From: an uncultured Muribaculaceae bacterium
Lineage (GTDB): Bacteria; Bacteroidota; Bacteroidia; Bacteroidales; Muribaculaceae
DNA: 14,975 nucleotides
Assembly (NCBI GenBank): GCA_910586455.1
Contig: CAJUHX010000049.1
Span: forward strand, 1-14,975
Direction of reading: 5' to 3'
Shown: one piece after another, positions 1-8,020 of the stretch
Layout: each line of letters begins with the position of its first letter
Position numbering within the stretch: position 1 is the stretch's first letter
Translations under genes and position numbers: made by a program
The notes under the pieces: generated by a model
What the model saw: the letters and a program-made list of their open reading frames with translations, nothing else
What the model was told of the DNA's origin: nothing
Databases searched by the model: none

Positions 1-1812
1 CTTGCCGAGCAGCGACAGGCTCATCGCCAGATTGATGGATATGAACGATTTGCCCTCGCCGGAATTGGTGGAGGTCATAAGCACCACCTTGTCGCTGGTA
101 TCGTTGAGGATAAACAGCAGGTTTGTGCGCAGCAGGCGGAACAGTTCGGCCGACGATGAAGTGTCGGAAGCTCCTACCACTACATGGCTGCCCGACTTGT
201 CGATGCCAATCTCGCCCAGTACAGGCATGTCGACCATACGTTCAACCTCCTGGCAGGTATCGAACTTCGTACGCAGTTTATTCTTGAAATATACAAGTAC
301 CAGCGGCACAAGCACACCAATGAACAGGAACAGCAGCATGGCCAGCTTCGGTTGCATCGAAATGGGGTCGTTCAGAGCATAAGCCTCGTCGATAATTATG
401 GCTTTGGCCTTGGTGTTTGCCACCATCATGGCAGTTTCCTCACGACGCTGGAGCAGGAACAGGTAGAGCGCCTGCTTTACCTCCTGCTGACGCTTCATGT
501 TGATGTATTCGCGTTCTTGAGTGGGTACATTGCCAAGTTTGCCGGTAGTCTTTGCCATCTCGGCGCGGAGTTCACGCACCGGAATCATGGCGTTCTCATA
601 GGCTTTCTGCGCCGAGGTGGCCACATTCTTGCGCATGGCTGCAATCTGTTCGTCGAGGTTACGCAGTGCGGCATTGCCGTTCTTGGCATTGTTCATAAGG
701 TCAATACGGCTAAGCAGCAGCTCGTTGTAAGCGGTAATGGTCTTTACCAGAGCTTCGTTGGTCATTGTCACGGGCACAAGTTCGAAAGCGTTGTCCGGAT
801 TGTTTACAAACTCGGTGGCCATCTTTATAATAGCTGCATCAGCCTCAGCTTCGAGGAGTCGCTTGTCGAGTTCGGCCCTGCGTTCGGTCTGATAAATAGC
901 CTCGGCTTCCACGTCGATGATGCCGTGCTGCTGTTTGTATGCCTGGATAGCGCTCTCGGCGTCGTCGAGGTCATCGGCCAGCAGGCGGATTCGGTCGTCG
1001 ATAAACAGCAAGGTTTTTTCGCCCTGCTTTGTCTTGTCGGACACGCCCTTGCGGTTGTAGAGCATAATCAGAGTATTGAGTATGTCTTCACCGTAAGCTA
1101 CATTTTCACTCTCTATGGCCATCTGTATCACATTGCTCTTGCGGTTGACAAGGTCTATAACTATGCTTTTGGCAAGTTGCTCGGCCGAAGCTCCGTAGCC
1201 CGAGAGGTTTATCACAGTGCTGATGCTTTCACCCGCAGGATAGTATTGGGTGGTATCGAGTACAAATGTACCGTAAGGAGTCTTGACATCGGCAGGCAGT
1301 TTCACATCCTTCAGCTGCAGAATCTTGTCGCCCTTGGCCAGCACTTTGACATCGGCATTGAGGTTCTTGTCGACCGACACTTTGAACATAAGGGTTGTGG
1401 TCAGTGTGTCGGCTATACTGCTGTCGTTTTTAATCTGGACCGGGTATTGCGGGTATGCCAGACTCTTCTCCAGCAGACCTTCCTTAATCAGGTGAGTTTC
1501 GTTGATGCCAAGCTGCTTCACTACATCGCGCAGAAGCGAATGCGACGACACCACAAACACTTCGTCATCGACTTTGGTCGACGAACCGAAAAGTCCGCCG
1601 AGATCCATTGAGCTCAACAGTGGGTTCGCATCGTCGTCATCGATAAGCAAGTTTGCATGCACACTGTACTCGGTGTTGTGTGTCTTCACAAACACATAAC
1701 CCAGCAGTCCGAAAAACACTATCGATATCACAAACCAATACCACGATTTGCGATAGCCGTTCAGAATCGAATTGATGTCAATAAAGTCAGCCTGGTTGAT
1801 TTTGGATGCCAT
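1..1812 (-). CDS. Wzc-like polysaccharide co-polymerase / BY-type tyrosine kinase (3' end outside window)
   Basis: Inner-membrane protein that would control chain length and export of capsule or exopolysaccharide with the outer-membrane Wza protein. I translated the minus strand from the ATG at 1812; the frame stays open for 604 codons to the window edge. An N-terminal membrane helix lies at about residues 24-42 and a second at about 490-508, bracketing a periplasmic Wzz-type region with a predicted coiled-coil stretch (about 280-450). The conserved segment GNVPTQEREY precedes the second helix. A cytoplasmic kinase domain follows, with the Walker A sequence STNSGEGKSF at about residues 581-590. 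Walker A', Walker B and the C-terminal tyrosine cluster would lie beyond the window, so kinase activity cannot be confirmed. Family members are usually near 800 residues, so roughly three quarters is present. It starts 6 bases after the wza-like stop, which indicates one operon. Confidence 0.9.
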   Translation of the reverse strand, partial: MASKINQADFIDINSILNGYRKSWYWFVISIVFFGLLGYVFVKTHNTEYSVHANLLIDDDDANPLLSSMDLGGLFGSSTKVDDEVFVVSSHSLLRDVVKQLGINETHLIKEGLLEKSLAYPQYPVQIKNDSSIADTLTTTLMFKVSVDKNLNADVKVLAKGDKILQLKDVKLPADVKTPYGTFVLDTTQYYPAGESISTVINLSGYGASAEQLAKSIVIDLVNRKSNVIQMAIESENVAYGEDILNTLIMLYNRKGVSDKTKQGEKTLLFIDDRIRLLADDLDDAESAIQAYKQQHGIIDVEAEAIYQTERRAELDKRLLEAEADAAIIKMATEFVNNPDNAFELVPVTMTNEALVKTITAYNELLLSRIDLMNNAKNGNAALRNLDEQIAAMRKNVATSAQKAYENAMIPVRELRAEMAKTTGKLGNVPTQEREYINMKRQQEVKQALYLFLLQRREETAMMVANTKAKAIIIDEAYALNDPISMQPKLAMLLFLFIGVLVPLVLVYFKNKLRTKFDTCQEVERMVDMPVLGEIGIDKSGSHVVVGASDTSSSAELFRLLRTNLLFILNDTSDKVVLMTSTNSGEGKSFISINLAMSLSLLGK

Positions 1813-1818
1813 AATCTT

Positions 1819-2622
1819 TTATTTTACGGTGAGAGCGATTACAAGCGATGCTATTACCGATGCAGCACTTACTATGGTTGATGTAAGGGAGAGTTTGTAC
1901 GAGTTGTTCTGGTCGTATTTCGAGTTCGACTGACGCACCTTGTTCGGTGCCACATATATGTAGTCATTCTGACGCAGATAAAAGTACGGCGACTTGAGTG
2001 TTTCCGACGAATTGAGGTCGAGATGCACAAACTTGCGCTCGCCGTTCTCCTCACGCACCAGCAGCACATTGTTTCGTTCGCCGTAAGGGGTAAGGTCGCC
2101 GGCATCCGACAGAGCGTCGAGCAGACTGTAGCGGGTGGATGAAATCTCGAAGCGGCCAGGTTTGGTTACCTCACCGGCCACCGATACTTTGAAATCGGCG
2201 AACTTCACTGTCACTTCGGGGTTTTCCACTTCCTCACCTATCCGTTTTTTAAGATAGTCGGTAAGTCCTTCGAGTGTCATACCGGCCACATGTATGGTAC
2301 CGAGCTGCGGGAAGCTGATGTCGCCTTTAGAGTCAACACGATAGGTTTCAAGCATATACTGAGTATTGATACTGTTGGTTCCGGACACCGGCGGAATATA
2401 TGCCGGGCGGTTGAACAGAGCCGTGGCCTGCGGATTCTCCGAGGTCACAGTTATCATCAGTTCGTCGTCAGGTTTGATTTCAGGGCGATAGTCCTGTACG
2501 GGCAGGCTTCCTTCCTGTATTTCGGTAATGTCGGTAAAGTATGGGAGTACCGTCTTGTTATTGTTGCACGAGCACGCGAGAACGAGCAATACAGATGACA
2601 GAATTTGGTTTCTCAGTTTCAT
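1819..2622 (-). CDS. Wza-like polysaccharide export lipoprotein (Poly_export/SLBB)
   Basis: Outer-membrane polysaccharide export protein, 267 aa, that would form the exit channel for capsule or exopolysaccharide made by the neighbouring glycosyltransferases. The N-terminus has a lipoprotein signal (hydrophobic SSVLLVLACSC, with Cys17 or Cys19 as the lipidation site). The Poly_export domain follows at about residues 45-140, containing DELMITVTSENPQA and FPQLGTIHVAGMTLEGL. An SLBB-like beta-grasp segment is at about 145-225 (VSVAGEVTKPGRFEI, YSLLDALSDAGDLTPYGER). A hydrophobic stretch of about 20 residues ends the protein (SAASVIASLVIAL), where E. coli Wza has its outer-membrane helix. The downstream gene is the Wzc-like partner, 6 bases away. 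The start at 2622 is chosen because it gives an intact lipoprotein signal. Which polysaccharide is exported cannot be told. Confidence 0.92.
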   Translation of the reverse strand: MKLRNQILSSVLLVLACSCNNNKTVLPYFTDITEIQEGSLPVQDYRPEIKPDDELMITVTSENPQATALFNRPAYIPPVSGTNSINTQYMLETYRVDSKGDISFPQLGTIHVAGMTLEGLTDYLKKRIGEEVENPEVTVKFADFKVSVAGEVTKPGRFEISSTRYSLLDALSDAGDLTPYGERNNVLLVREENGERKFVHLDLNSSETLKSPYFYLRQNDYIYVAPNKVRQSNSKYDQNNSYKLSLTSTIVSAASVIASLVIALTVK

Positions 2623-2749
2623 TAGTTATTTTGGAAGATATTACGTGATTCAGGACCTCGCAGTCACACTTTCTGATAACGGATTTTGTTGTTAAATATT
2701 TTATATCGCCTTACTTTTTACTGCCTTGCAGTCGGCAATAATTATTGTG

Positions 2750-2757
2750 CAAAGTTA
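2750..2757 (-). promoter_or_regulatory. Candidate Bacteroidetes -7 element for the wza-wzc operon
   Basis: The minus strand reads TAACTTTG here, matching TAnnTTTG. It lies in the 199-base divergent gap, about 130 bases upstream of the Wza-like start, and predicts an untranslated leader of roughly 120 bases. No good TTTG -33 partner sits at the expected 19-21 base spacing, so this is a partial match. The rest of the gap (2623-2821) is AT-rich and shows no gene. Confidence 0.4.
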
Positions 2758-2821
2758 ATACAATTTTTTGGAATAAGGCTCGTTTTCTTGTCAGTAAGTT
2801 TACCCATCAGCTGTCTTAGTC

Positions 2822-3910
2822 ATGAATATACTGGTAGTAGCCAATATGTATCCGTCTGAAAACGACCCTGTTTACGGCACTTTCGTAAAGAATTTCACAG
2901 ATAGTGTAAGAGCGCGCAACAAGGGCGGTCGAACCGATATTTGCACCATCTGCGGACGCCGATCGGGCAAAATGGCCAAGCTGAAAGCCTACTCGGCATA
3001 TTATCTGCGACTTGCCGCCAAGCTCCTGTTTTCGCGATACGACCTTGTTTATGTCCATACCATCACGTTCCCGGCCCCGGTTATACGTATGGCATCGTTT
3101 TTCCGCAGGCTGCCACTTGTGTTCAATGTTCACGGCGGTGATGTTCTTACTTCGAACCGTCTGAAACTTATGCTGCGCAATATGTGCAGGCCGCTTCTGG
3201 GCAAAGCCCGTATGGTTGTGGTGCCGTCGGAATACTTCCGTAAGGTTCTCGAACAGGAATTTCCTGAGCTCGACAGTGCTAAGATTGTCTGCTCGCCATC
3301 AGGCGGCATTTCCGACAAATTTTATTCGCCTGTCAAGAACCGTCCTCTGGCCGGACGACAAGCTGTCCTCGGCTTCATTTCGCGTATCGACAGCGGCAAA
3401 GGCTGGGAATTGTTCGTCGACCTGATTGCCCGGCTAAGGAGCGAAGGCGTGGACTGCAAGGGAATAATGGCCGGGCGCGGCGACCAGACCGAATTGCTGC
3501 GCCGGTATATTTCGGCCTCGCCTGCAGCGCAATATATAGAGTACGTAGGACCTAAAACGCCCGACGAACTACCGGCTATGTACGCATCGATGGACCTCTT
3601 TATTTTCCCGTCGCAACTCAGCGAAAGTTTAGGACTTGTGGGCATAGAGGCCATGGCATCGGGCACTCCTGTTATCGCTGCCGATATGGCCGGCCCCAAG
3701 ACATACATAACTGATGGCGTGAACGGCTATCTTTTCGAGCCGGGCAATATCGACTCGCTCACCGCTTATGCGCGCCGCTATCTAAGCCTGACCGACAGCG
3801 AACGTGAGGCCATGCGCCGGGCGGCTTTCGAACACAGCCTTGAATACGAGTCGGAAAAAGTGGCCGACGCCCTTTATTCGCGGATTCAGAATTGTATTAA
3901 CCCTGAATAA
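2822..3910 (+). CDS. GT4-family (GT-B fold) glycosyltransferase
   Basis: Cytoplasmic retaining glycosyltransferase of 362 aa, expected to add a sugar from a nucleotide-sugar donor to a glycan or lipid-linked intermediate. The N-terminal Rossmann half opens with MNILVVANMYPS and contains the VFNVHGGDVL segment typical of GT4 acceptor domains. The C-terminal donor half contains LGFISRIDSGKGWELFV, with the Lys expected to contact donor phosphate, and the EX7E motif ESLGLVGIE, followed by AMASGTPVIAAD. No membrane segment or signal peptide is visible. It is transcribed divergently from the wza-wzc pair and lies upstream of another glycosyltransferase, so a role in exopolysaccharide or cell-surface glycan assembly is likely. 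Donor and linkage cannot be predicted. The ATG at 2822 starts directly at the first beta strand; no clear Shine-Dalgarno precedes it, as usual in Bacteroidetes. Confidence 0.9.
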   Translation: MNILVVANMYPSENDPVYGTFVKNFTDSVRARNKGGRTDICTICGRRSGKMAKLKAYSAYYLRLAAKLLFSRYDLVYVHTITFPAPVIRMASFFRRLPLVFNVHGGDVLTSNRLKLMLRNMCRPLLGKARMVVVPSEYFRKVLEQEFPELDSAKIVCSPSGGISDKFYSPVKNRPLAGRQAVLGFISRIDSGKGWELFVDLIARLRSEGVDCKGIMAGRGDQTELLRRYISASPAAQYIEYVGPKTPDELPAMYASMDLFIFPSQLSESLGLVGIEAMASGTPVIAADMAGPKTYITDGVNGYLFEPGNIDSLTAYARRYLSLTDSEREAMRRAAFEHSLEYESEKVADALYSRIQNCINPE

Positions 3911-3995
3911 TTGCAAATATCAAGAGTCGGCTCAACAGCCCCGGCGTTAACATTTATTATCGAAACGGCTCTAAACCGCCTTGCATTTTTTTTCG

Positions 3996-4003
3996 TACCT
4001 TTG
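3996..4003 (+). promoter_or_regulatory. Bacteroidetes -7 promoter element for the GT2-like gene
   Basis: TACCTTTG matches TAnnTTTG exactly. It ends 25 bases before the ATG at 4029, giving a predicted leader of about 20 bases. No TTTG occurs at the expected -33 spacing (a TTG at 3981 is too close). It lies in the 118-base gap after the GT4 gene, which suggests that the GT2-like gene has its own promoter. Confidence 0.5.
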
Positions 4004-4028
4004 CATGTTTTTCTAACACGCAAAAGAA

Positions 4029-5210
4029 ATGCATTTCAGTTTATATTTGCCTACACATGTATATGTGCTGTTGGGAGCATGCCTGCTCGCAGCGCTTGTG
4101 TTCTGTATATATTACGCCGTGCCGCTTTTCAGCGTGGCCCGCTGGCGCAAGCATTGCAACGAGGAGGCCTCGCCTCTCGACCCGGAGGTCAATGCCGCCA
4201 AAGCTTCGGTTATTGTGTACAGCCGCGACGAACTGACCGGGCTGGAACGTCTGGTTCCGGCGCTCCTGAACCAGAATTACGAGGGTGAATACGAAGTCAT
4301 TGTGGTAAACGAAGGCGAATCGGCTCAGATACGCGACTATATCGACTCACTGCAGTTGGCACACCGCAACCTGTACCTTACCCACACACCCGACGGCGCA
4401 CGCAGCCTCAGCCGCAAGAAACTGGCTCTGACACTGGGCGTGAAGGCGGCCCGAGGCGAGGTGGTAGTACTGACCACGGCTCTGTCGATTATAGAATCAG
4501 ACCGCTGGCTGGCCGAGATGATGCGGCCGTTCAACACCGATGCCGCCATTGAGGTCGTAACCGGTGTGGCCGTGCCGGCTGAGGGTGAAGACAACGCCCG
4601 CGGACGCCGTCGCCGCTCGTTCGATTTCTGTGCCGACTGCGTAACCTGGCTTACAGCCGCCCTGCGACACCACCCTTACCGTGGTGTGGAGCATAATCTG
4701 GCATATCGCCGCGAACTCTTTTTCAACAACAAAGGTTTCTCGCGCTCGCTGAACATCCAGCACGGCGATGACGATATCTTTATCAACGAGATTGCCCGCC
4801 CCGACAATACCGCCGTACAGTTGAGCGACGGTTCGCTTGTACGGTTCGACGGCGACATATTCAACATCACCTACCCCGAGGAGGCTGTACGCCGCGCATT
4901 TACCGGCAAACATATACGCCACGGCGCACGCCGCCGCATGGCCACAGGTCCGTGGCTGATGTGGCTGTGGACAGCCGCCGCAGCCGCAGCTCTGGTATTC
5001 GACTACAGCAACTGGCTCACCGCCGGCACTGTGGCCGTCACCGGCATAGCCATGCTGCTGATGCTTGTAGCAGGCTGGCACAGCGCCATGAAGGCTCTGC
5101 ACGGACGACGCCTGCTATGCACTCTACCGTGGTTACTGATAACTCGTCCGCTGCGAAAGTGCTATTACCGTCTGCGCAGCCATGGCGGACGCCACTTTAC
5201 CTACTCATAA
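4029..5210 (+). CDS. Membrane-anchored GT2-like glycosyltransferase
   Basis: A 393-aa family 2-like (GT-A fold) glycosyltransferase. An N-terminal membrane helix lies at about residues 10-33. The catalytic-like domain spans about 58-290 (ASVIVYSRDELTGLERLVPALLNQNY, abbreviated to its start ASVIVYSRDE, then YEVIVVNEGES and SRKKLALTLGVKAARGE). Two or three hydrophobic segments follow between about 308 and 372. Such proteins work at the inner membrane on lipid-linked or polymer acceptors. Where family members normally carry a metal- and donor-binding DxD (often LTDADC), this protein reads VVLTTALS (about residues 146-153), so the first DxD is absent. A later acidic cluster GDDDIFIN (246-253) could supply acceptor-side acidic residues. 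It follows the GT4 gene behind its own -7 element and ends just before a long hairpin. The fold assignment is good; activity and substrate are uncertain. Confidence 0.82.
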   Translation: MHFSLYLPTHVYVLLGACLLAALVFCIYYAVPLFSVARWRKHCNEEASPLDPEVNAAKASVIVYSRDELTGLERLVPALLNQNYEGEYEVIVVNEGESAQIRDYIDSLQLAHRNLYLTHTPDGARSLSRKKLALTLGVKAARGEVVVLTTALSIIESDRWLAEMMRPFNTDAAIEVVTGVAVPAEGEDNARGRRRRSFDFCADCVTWLTAALRHHPYRGVEHNLAYRRELFFNNKGFSRSLNIQHGDDDIFINEIARPDNTAVQLSDGSLVRFDGDIFNITYPEEAVRRAFTGKHIRHGARRRMATGPWLMWLWTAAAAAALVFDYSNWLTAGTVAVTGIAMLLMLVAGWHSAMKALHGRRLLCTLPWLLITRPLRKCYYRLRSHGGRHFTYS

Positions 5211-5215
5211 CAAAC

Positions 5216-5276
5216 ACCGATACAACACAAATAACGGACACTCTGCTCGGGTGTCCGTTATTTGTGTTGTATCGGT
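5216..5276. terminator. Bidirectional terminator: 26-bp perfect hairpin
   Basis: Left arm 5216-5241 and right arm 5251-5276 are perfect reverse complements over 26 bases, with a 9-base spacer. A T-rich tail (TCTT) follows on the plus side and GTTTGTT on the minus side. It lies between convergent genes (GT2-like stop 5210, FolB stop 5288), so it can end transcription from both directions. The stem is much longer than a typical intrinsic terminator. Confidence 0.85.
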
Positions 5277-5287
5277 TCTTTCGTGAC

Positions 5288-5644
5288 TTACCACTTATAG
5301 GTAAAGCCACATGACTCCATCTGTTCGCTTAGCGGCGGATGCAGTTTCAGCACTGTTATCGAACCGCCTATTACACGCGGGAAACGGTACATGATTACCG
5401 AATGAATGCGGAAAACTACATTCTCAAGAAGTTTCGACGGTTTCCGCATCTCTTTTATTACCACATCAAGCACATCGGCATAACTCATGGTAAAGTCCAG
5501 ACGGTCGGTTTTCATGGCATAATCGCAAGGGTACTCCAGGTGAACCGAAACTTCGAAATCGTTGCCGACTTTGGTTTCCTGGTCGCCGACGCCATGGTAA
5601 GCATATACCTTCAGGCGATTTATTTCAATAATTGCACTTGGCAT
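5288..5644 (-). CDS. folB: Dihydroneopterin aldolase
   Basis: Folate biosynthesis enzyme that cleaves 7,8-dihydroneopterin to 6-hydroxymethyl-7,8-dihydropterin and glycolaldehyde (EC 4.1.2.25); it is cytosolic and usually octameric. At 118 aa it matches the usual FolB length. The signature near the N-terminus is YAYHGVGDQETKVGNDFEVS (residues 14-33), including HGV and the pterin-region Glu23. Glu74 in KLLEN corresponds to the conserved pterin-anchoring glutamate. Lys100 in ITVLKLHPPL falls at the catalytic-lysine position (Lys100 in the S. aureus enzyme). It lies 39 bases downstream of the RNase R gene on the same strand, so co-transcription is plausible. Its 3' end faces the shared 26-bp hairpin. 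No other folate gene is visible in the window. Confidence 0.95.
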   Translation of the reverse strand: MPSAIIEINRLKVYAYHGVGDQETKVGNDFEVSVHLEYPCDYAMKTDRLDFTMSYADVLDVVIKEMRKPSKLLENVVFRIHSVIMYRFPRVIGGSITVLKLHPPLSEQMESCGFTYKW

Positions 5645-5683
5645 TGTCTATGATGTTTAGAGTCGGTTCGATAATATAAGATA

Positions 5684-7921
5684 TTAACGGCGGCGGCGAC
5701 TGCGCTGATTTTTGCGCTTGCCTCTGAGCGTGTCGGCGGCAGCCTTGGCACCTTCGCGCGATTCAAGCGATCCTGCCGCAACACCGGTCCTGGGGTCTAC
5801 GATTGCGAAATCGAGCTGCTTGCGCTCGAGATTACAACGTGCCACCTGCACCTTGATAGGGTCGCCGAGGCGGTATCGGTTATTATGGCGGCGTCCTACC
5901 AGACAATAGTTTTTCTCGTCGAAGTCGTAGTAGTCGTCGGCAAGGTCGCGCACAGGCACCAGACCCTCACACTTGTTGTCGTCGAGTTCCACATATATGC
6001 CCCACTCTGTCACTCCTGAAATGATTCCTGAATATACCTCGCCCAGATGATCCTGCATGTACTCTACCTGCTTGTACTTGATGCTGGCGCGCTCGGCGTT
6101 GGCGGCGAGCTGCTCCATATCCGACGAGTGCTTGCAGGCTTCTTCGAGTTTGGCCTGATTTACCGAGCGTGCGCCGCTGAGATATCGTTCGAGCAGACGG
6201 TGTACCATCATATCGGGATATCGGCGTATCGGCGATGTAAAGTGAGTGTAGTATTCGAATCCGAGTCCGTAGTGGCCTATGTTAGTGGTGGTGTATATGG
6301 CTTTTGCCATTGAGCGTATGGCCAGTGTCGACAGAAAATTTTCCTCGCCCTTGCCTTTGAGGTCGGAGAGCATACGGTTGATGGAGCGGTTTACATCGCG
6401 CGGCGTACCGGTCGATTTTACCTTGTATCCGAAGTTGCGTGCCAGCGACGACAGGTCGGCGAGTTTGCCGGGGTCGGGCATATCATGTACGCGGTACACA
6501 AAGGCTTTGGCCTTCTTCTTGCCTACAGGCTGGCCTATGACAGTAGCCACCTGACGGTTTGCCAGCAGCATAAACTCCTCAATCAGCTTGTTGGCGTCCT
6601 TCGATACCTTGAAGTACACACTCACCGGGTGGCCGTGCTCATCGATATCGAAACGTACTTCGGCGCGGTCGAATTCCACCGAGCCGTTTTCGTAGCGCTT
6701 CGCGCGCAGGGCTTTGGCCATCTTGTCGAGGATGTTTATTTCCTTGGCATAGTCGCCCTCGCAGGTTTCAATGCGTTCCTGCGCCTCTTCATAGGTAAAG
6801 CGACGGTTGCTGCGGATTACGGTGCGTGCTATACGCGAGTTCTCTACATCGCCCTGCTCGGTCATTTCAAAAATCACCGAAAAAGCAAGTTTGTCTTCGT
6901 CGGGCCGCAGCGAACATATTCCGTTGCACAGATGCTCGGGCAGCATGGGCACTACACGGTCGACCAGATACACCGAAGTGGCGCGGTCGCTTGCCTCGCG
7001 GTCGATAATCGAGCCGGGCTTTACGTAGTGTGTCACGTCGGCGATATGTACTCCCACCTCGTAATTACCGTTCAGCAGCCGACGAATCGACAGCGCATCG
7101 TCGAAGTCCTTGGCATCCTTGGGGTCGATGGTAAATGTAGTTACCGGACGCATGTCTTCGCGGGCGGCCACAACCTCGGGTGTGATGCCTGCATCGATTT
7201 TGTCGGCGGCCTTCTCCACCGACTGCGGATATTTGTAGGGCAGACCGAATTCAGCCATAATGGCGTTGATTTCGGTGTCGTTCTCGCCTGCGGCACCAAG
7301 CACATCTATAACCTCTCCACGCGGATTCTTGGCATCATCGGGCCATTCGGTGATTTTCACCACAGCCTTGTCGCCGGTCTGTCCGCCGCGCAGTTTAGCC
7401 TTTGGTATGAATATGTCTGTTGCCAGAAACTTGCTGTCGGTAAGCAGGTAGGCGAAGTGTTTGTCGACTTTGAGTGTACCTATGAAGGTCTGCTCGTTCT
7501 TTTCCAGAATCTTGGTTACAATCGCCTCGGGGTCTTTGCCTGGCACACGGGCAGCAACTTCGATAGCCACACGGTCGCCGTTAAGGGCGTGCATGCTGTT
7601 GCGCTCGGCCACAAAAATCTGCTCGCCGTCTTCGTCGGTGATTACGCTGTTGGTACCGTTGCTTCGACGCGAGAACACACCTGTCGCCACCACTGTGCGC
7701 GCCGGCGACTTGAACTTGCCCGGGGCTACTTCTATGATAATGCCGTCGAAAGCCAGTTCGGCCAGAAAAAGGGCTACGGCACGCTGCGCTGCGGGAGTGT
7801 CGACACCTATGGCGTGCGATACCTGTTTATAATTATATGTATTGTTTTTCTGTCGGCCCACATAATCCATTACTGCTTCCTGCAGCCGGCGGGGTTTCAG
7901 GCTCTTCGATTTGGCACTCAT
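5684..7921 (-). CDS. rnr: Ribonuclease R (RNase II/RNB family 3'-5' exoribonuclease)
   Basis: Processive 3'-5' exoribonuclease that degrades structured RNA in mRNA turnover and RNA quality control. The 745-aa layout is standard: an N-terminal winged-helix segment (about 10-70), cold-shock/OB domains (about 75-210), the RNB catalytic domain (about 250-590) and a C-terminal S1 domain (about 640-715, YSGIISGVTEWGIYVELDD). The catalytic metal-binding motif TIDPKDAKDFDDA (264-276) carries the four aspartates 266, 272, 274 and 275. The later RNB signature YTHFTSPIRRYPDMMVHR is intact. The C-terminus is a basic tail ending RGKRKNQRSRRRR, consistent with RNA binding. The gene lies about 100 bases downstream of gyrB, with a hairpin between them, and 39 bases upstream of folB. 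The length and the basic tail favour RNase R over RNase II. Confidence 0.96.
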   Translation of the reverse strand: MSAKSKSLKPRRLQEAVMDYVGRQKNNTYNYKQVSHAIGVDTPAAQRAVALFLAELAFDGIIIEVAPGKFKSPARTVVATGVFSRRSNGTNSVITDEDGEQIFVAERNSMHALNGDRVAIEVAARVPGKDPEAIVTKILEKNEQTFIGTLKVDKHFAYLLTDSKFLATDIFIPKAKLRGGQTGDKAVVKITEWPDDAKNPRGEVIDVLGAAGENDTEINAIMAEFGLPYKYPQSVEKAADKIDAGITPEVVAAREDMRPVTTFTIDPKDAKDFDDALSIRRLLNGNYEVGVHIADVTHYVKPGSIIDREASDRATSVYLVDRVVPMLPEHLCNGICSLRPDEDKLAFSVIFEMTEQGDVENSRIARTVIRSNRRFTYEEAQERIETCEGDYAKEINILDKMAKALRAKRYENGSVEFDRAEVRFDIDEHGHPVSVYFKVSKDANKLIEEFMLLANRQVATVIGQPVGKKKAKAFVYRVHDMPDPGKLADLSSLARNFGYKVKSTGTPRDVNRSINRMLSDLKGKGEENFLSTLAIRSMAKAIYTTTNIGHYGLGFEYYTHFTSPIRRYPDMMVHRLLERYLSGARSVNQAKLEEACKHSSDMEQLAANAERASIKYKQVEYMQDHLGEVYSGIISGVTEWGIYVELDDNKCEGLVPVRDLADDYYDFDEKNYCLVGRRHNNRYRLGDPIKVQVARCNLERKQLDFAIVDPRTGVAAGSLESREGAKAAADTLRGKRKNQRSRRRR

Positions 7922-7957
7922 TTTATATTTTGTTTTGTGTTTTATGTGTTAAAACGG

Positions 7958-8005
7958 TGAATGTTGAATGTTATGGTTCAGACACCTTTTAACATTCAAC
8001 ATTCA
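7958..8005 (-). terminator. Heptamer-built hairpin downstream of gyrB
   Basis: Arms 7958-7973 and 7990-8005 are 16-base perfect reverse complements around a 16-base loop. Each arm is essentially a tandem copy of a 7-base unit (TGAATGT twice; ACATTCA twice on the other arm). The hairpin starts 15 bases after the gyrB stop and 36 bases before the rnr start. On the minus strand GTTTTAAC follows it, a weak T-tract. It may act as a terminator or attenuator between gyrB and rnr, or as an mRNA 3'-end stabiliser. Confidence 0.6.
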
Positions 8006-8020
8006 GCATTAACAAAAGGT

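Noticed and set aside
184..1611. Open frame of 475 codons on the plus strand
   Set aside because: It lies wholly opposite the Wzc-like gene, whose minus-strand translation has clear domains and a Walker A motif. The plus-strand translation is rich in His, Val and Gly and has no family features.
2795..2802. TAAGTTTA as a -7 element for the GT4 gene
   Set aside because: It deviates at the last position of TAnnTTTG, and the nearest TTG upstream is 24 bases away; too weak to call.
4497..5102. 201-codon minus-strand frame opposite the GT2-like gene
   Set aside because: It is shadowed by a gene with recognisable motifs, has no promoter and has an unnatural composition.
7958..8005. Short CRISPR-like array
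   Set aside because: The repeats are 7 bases long, arranged as inverted tandem pairs, without spacers of even length or cas genes.
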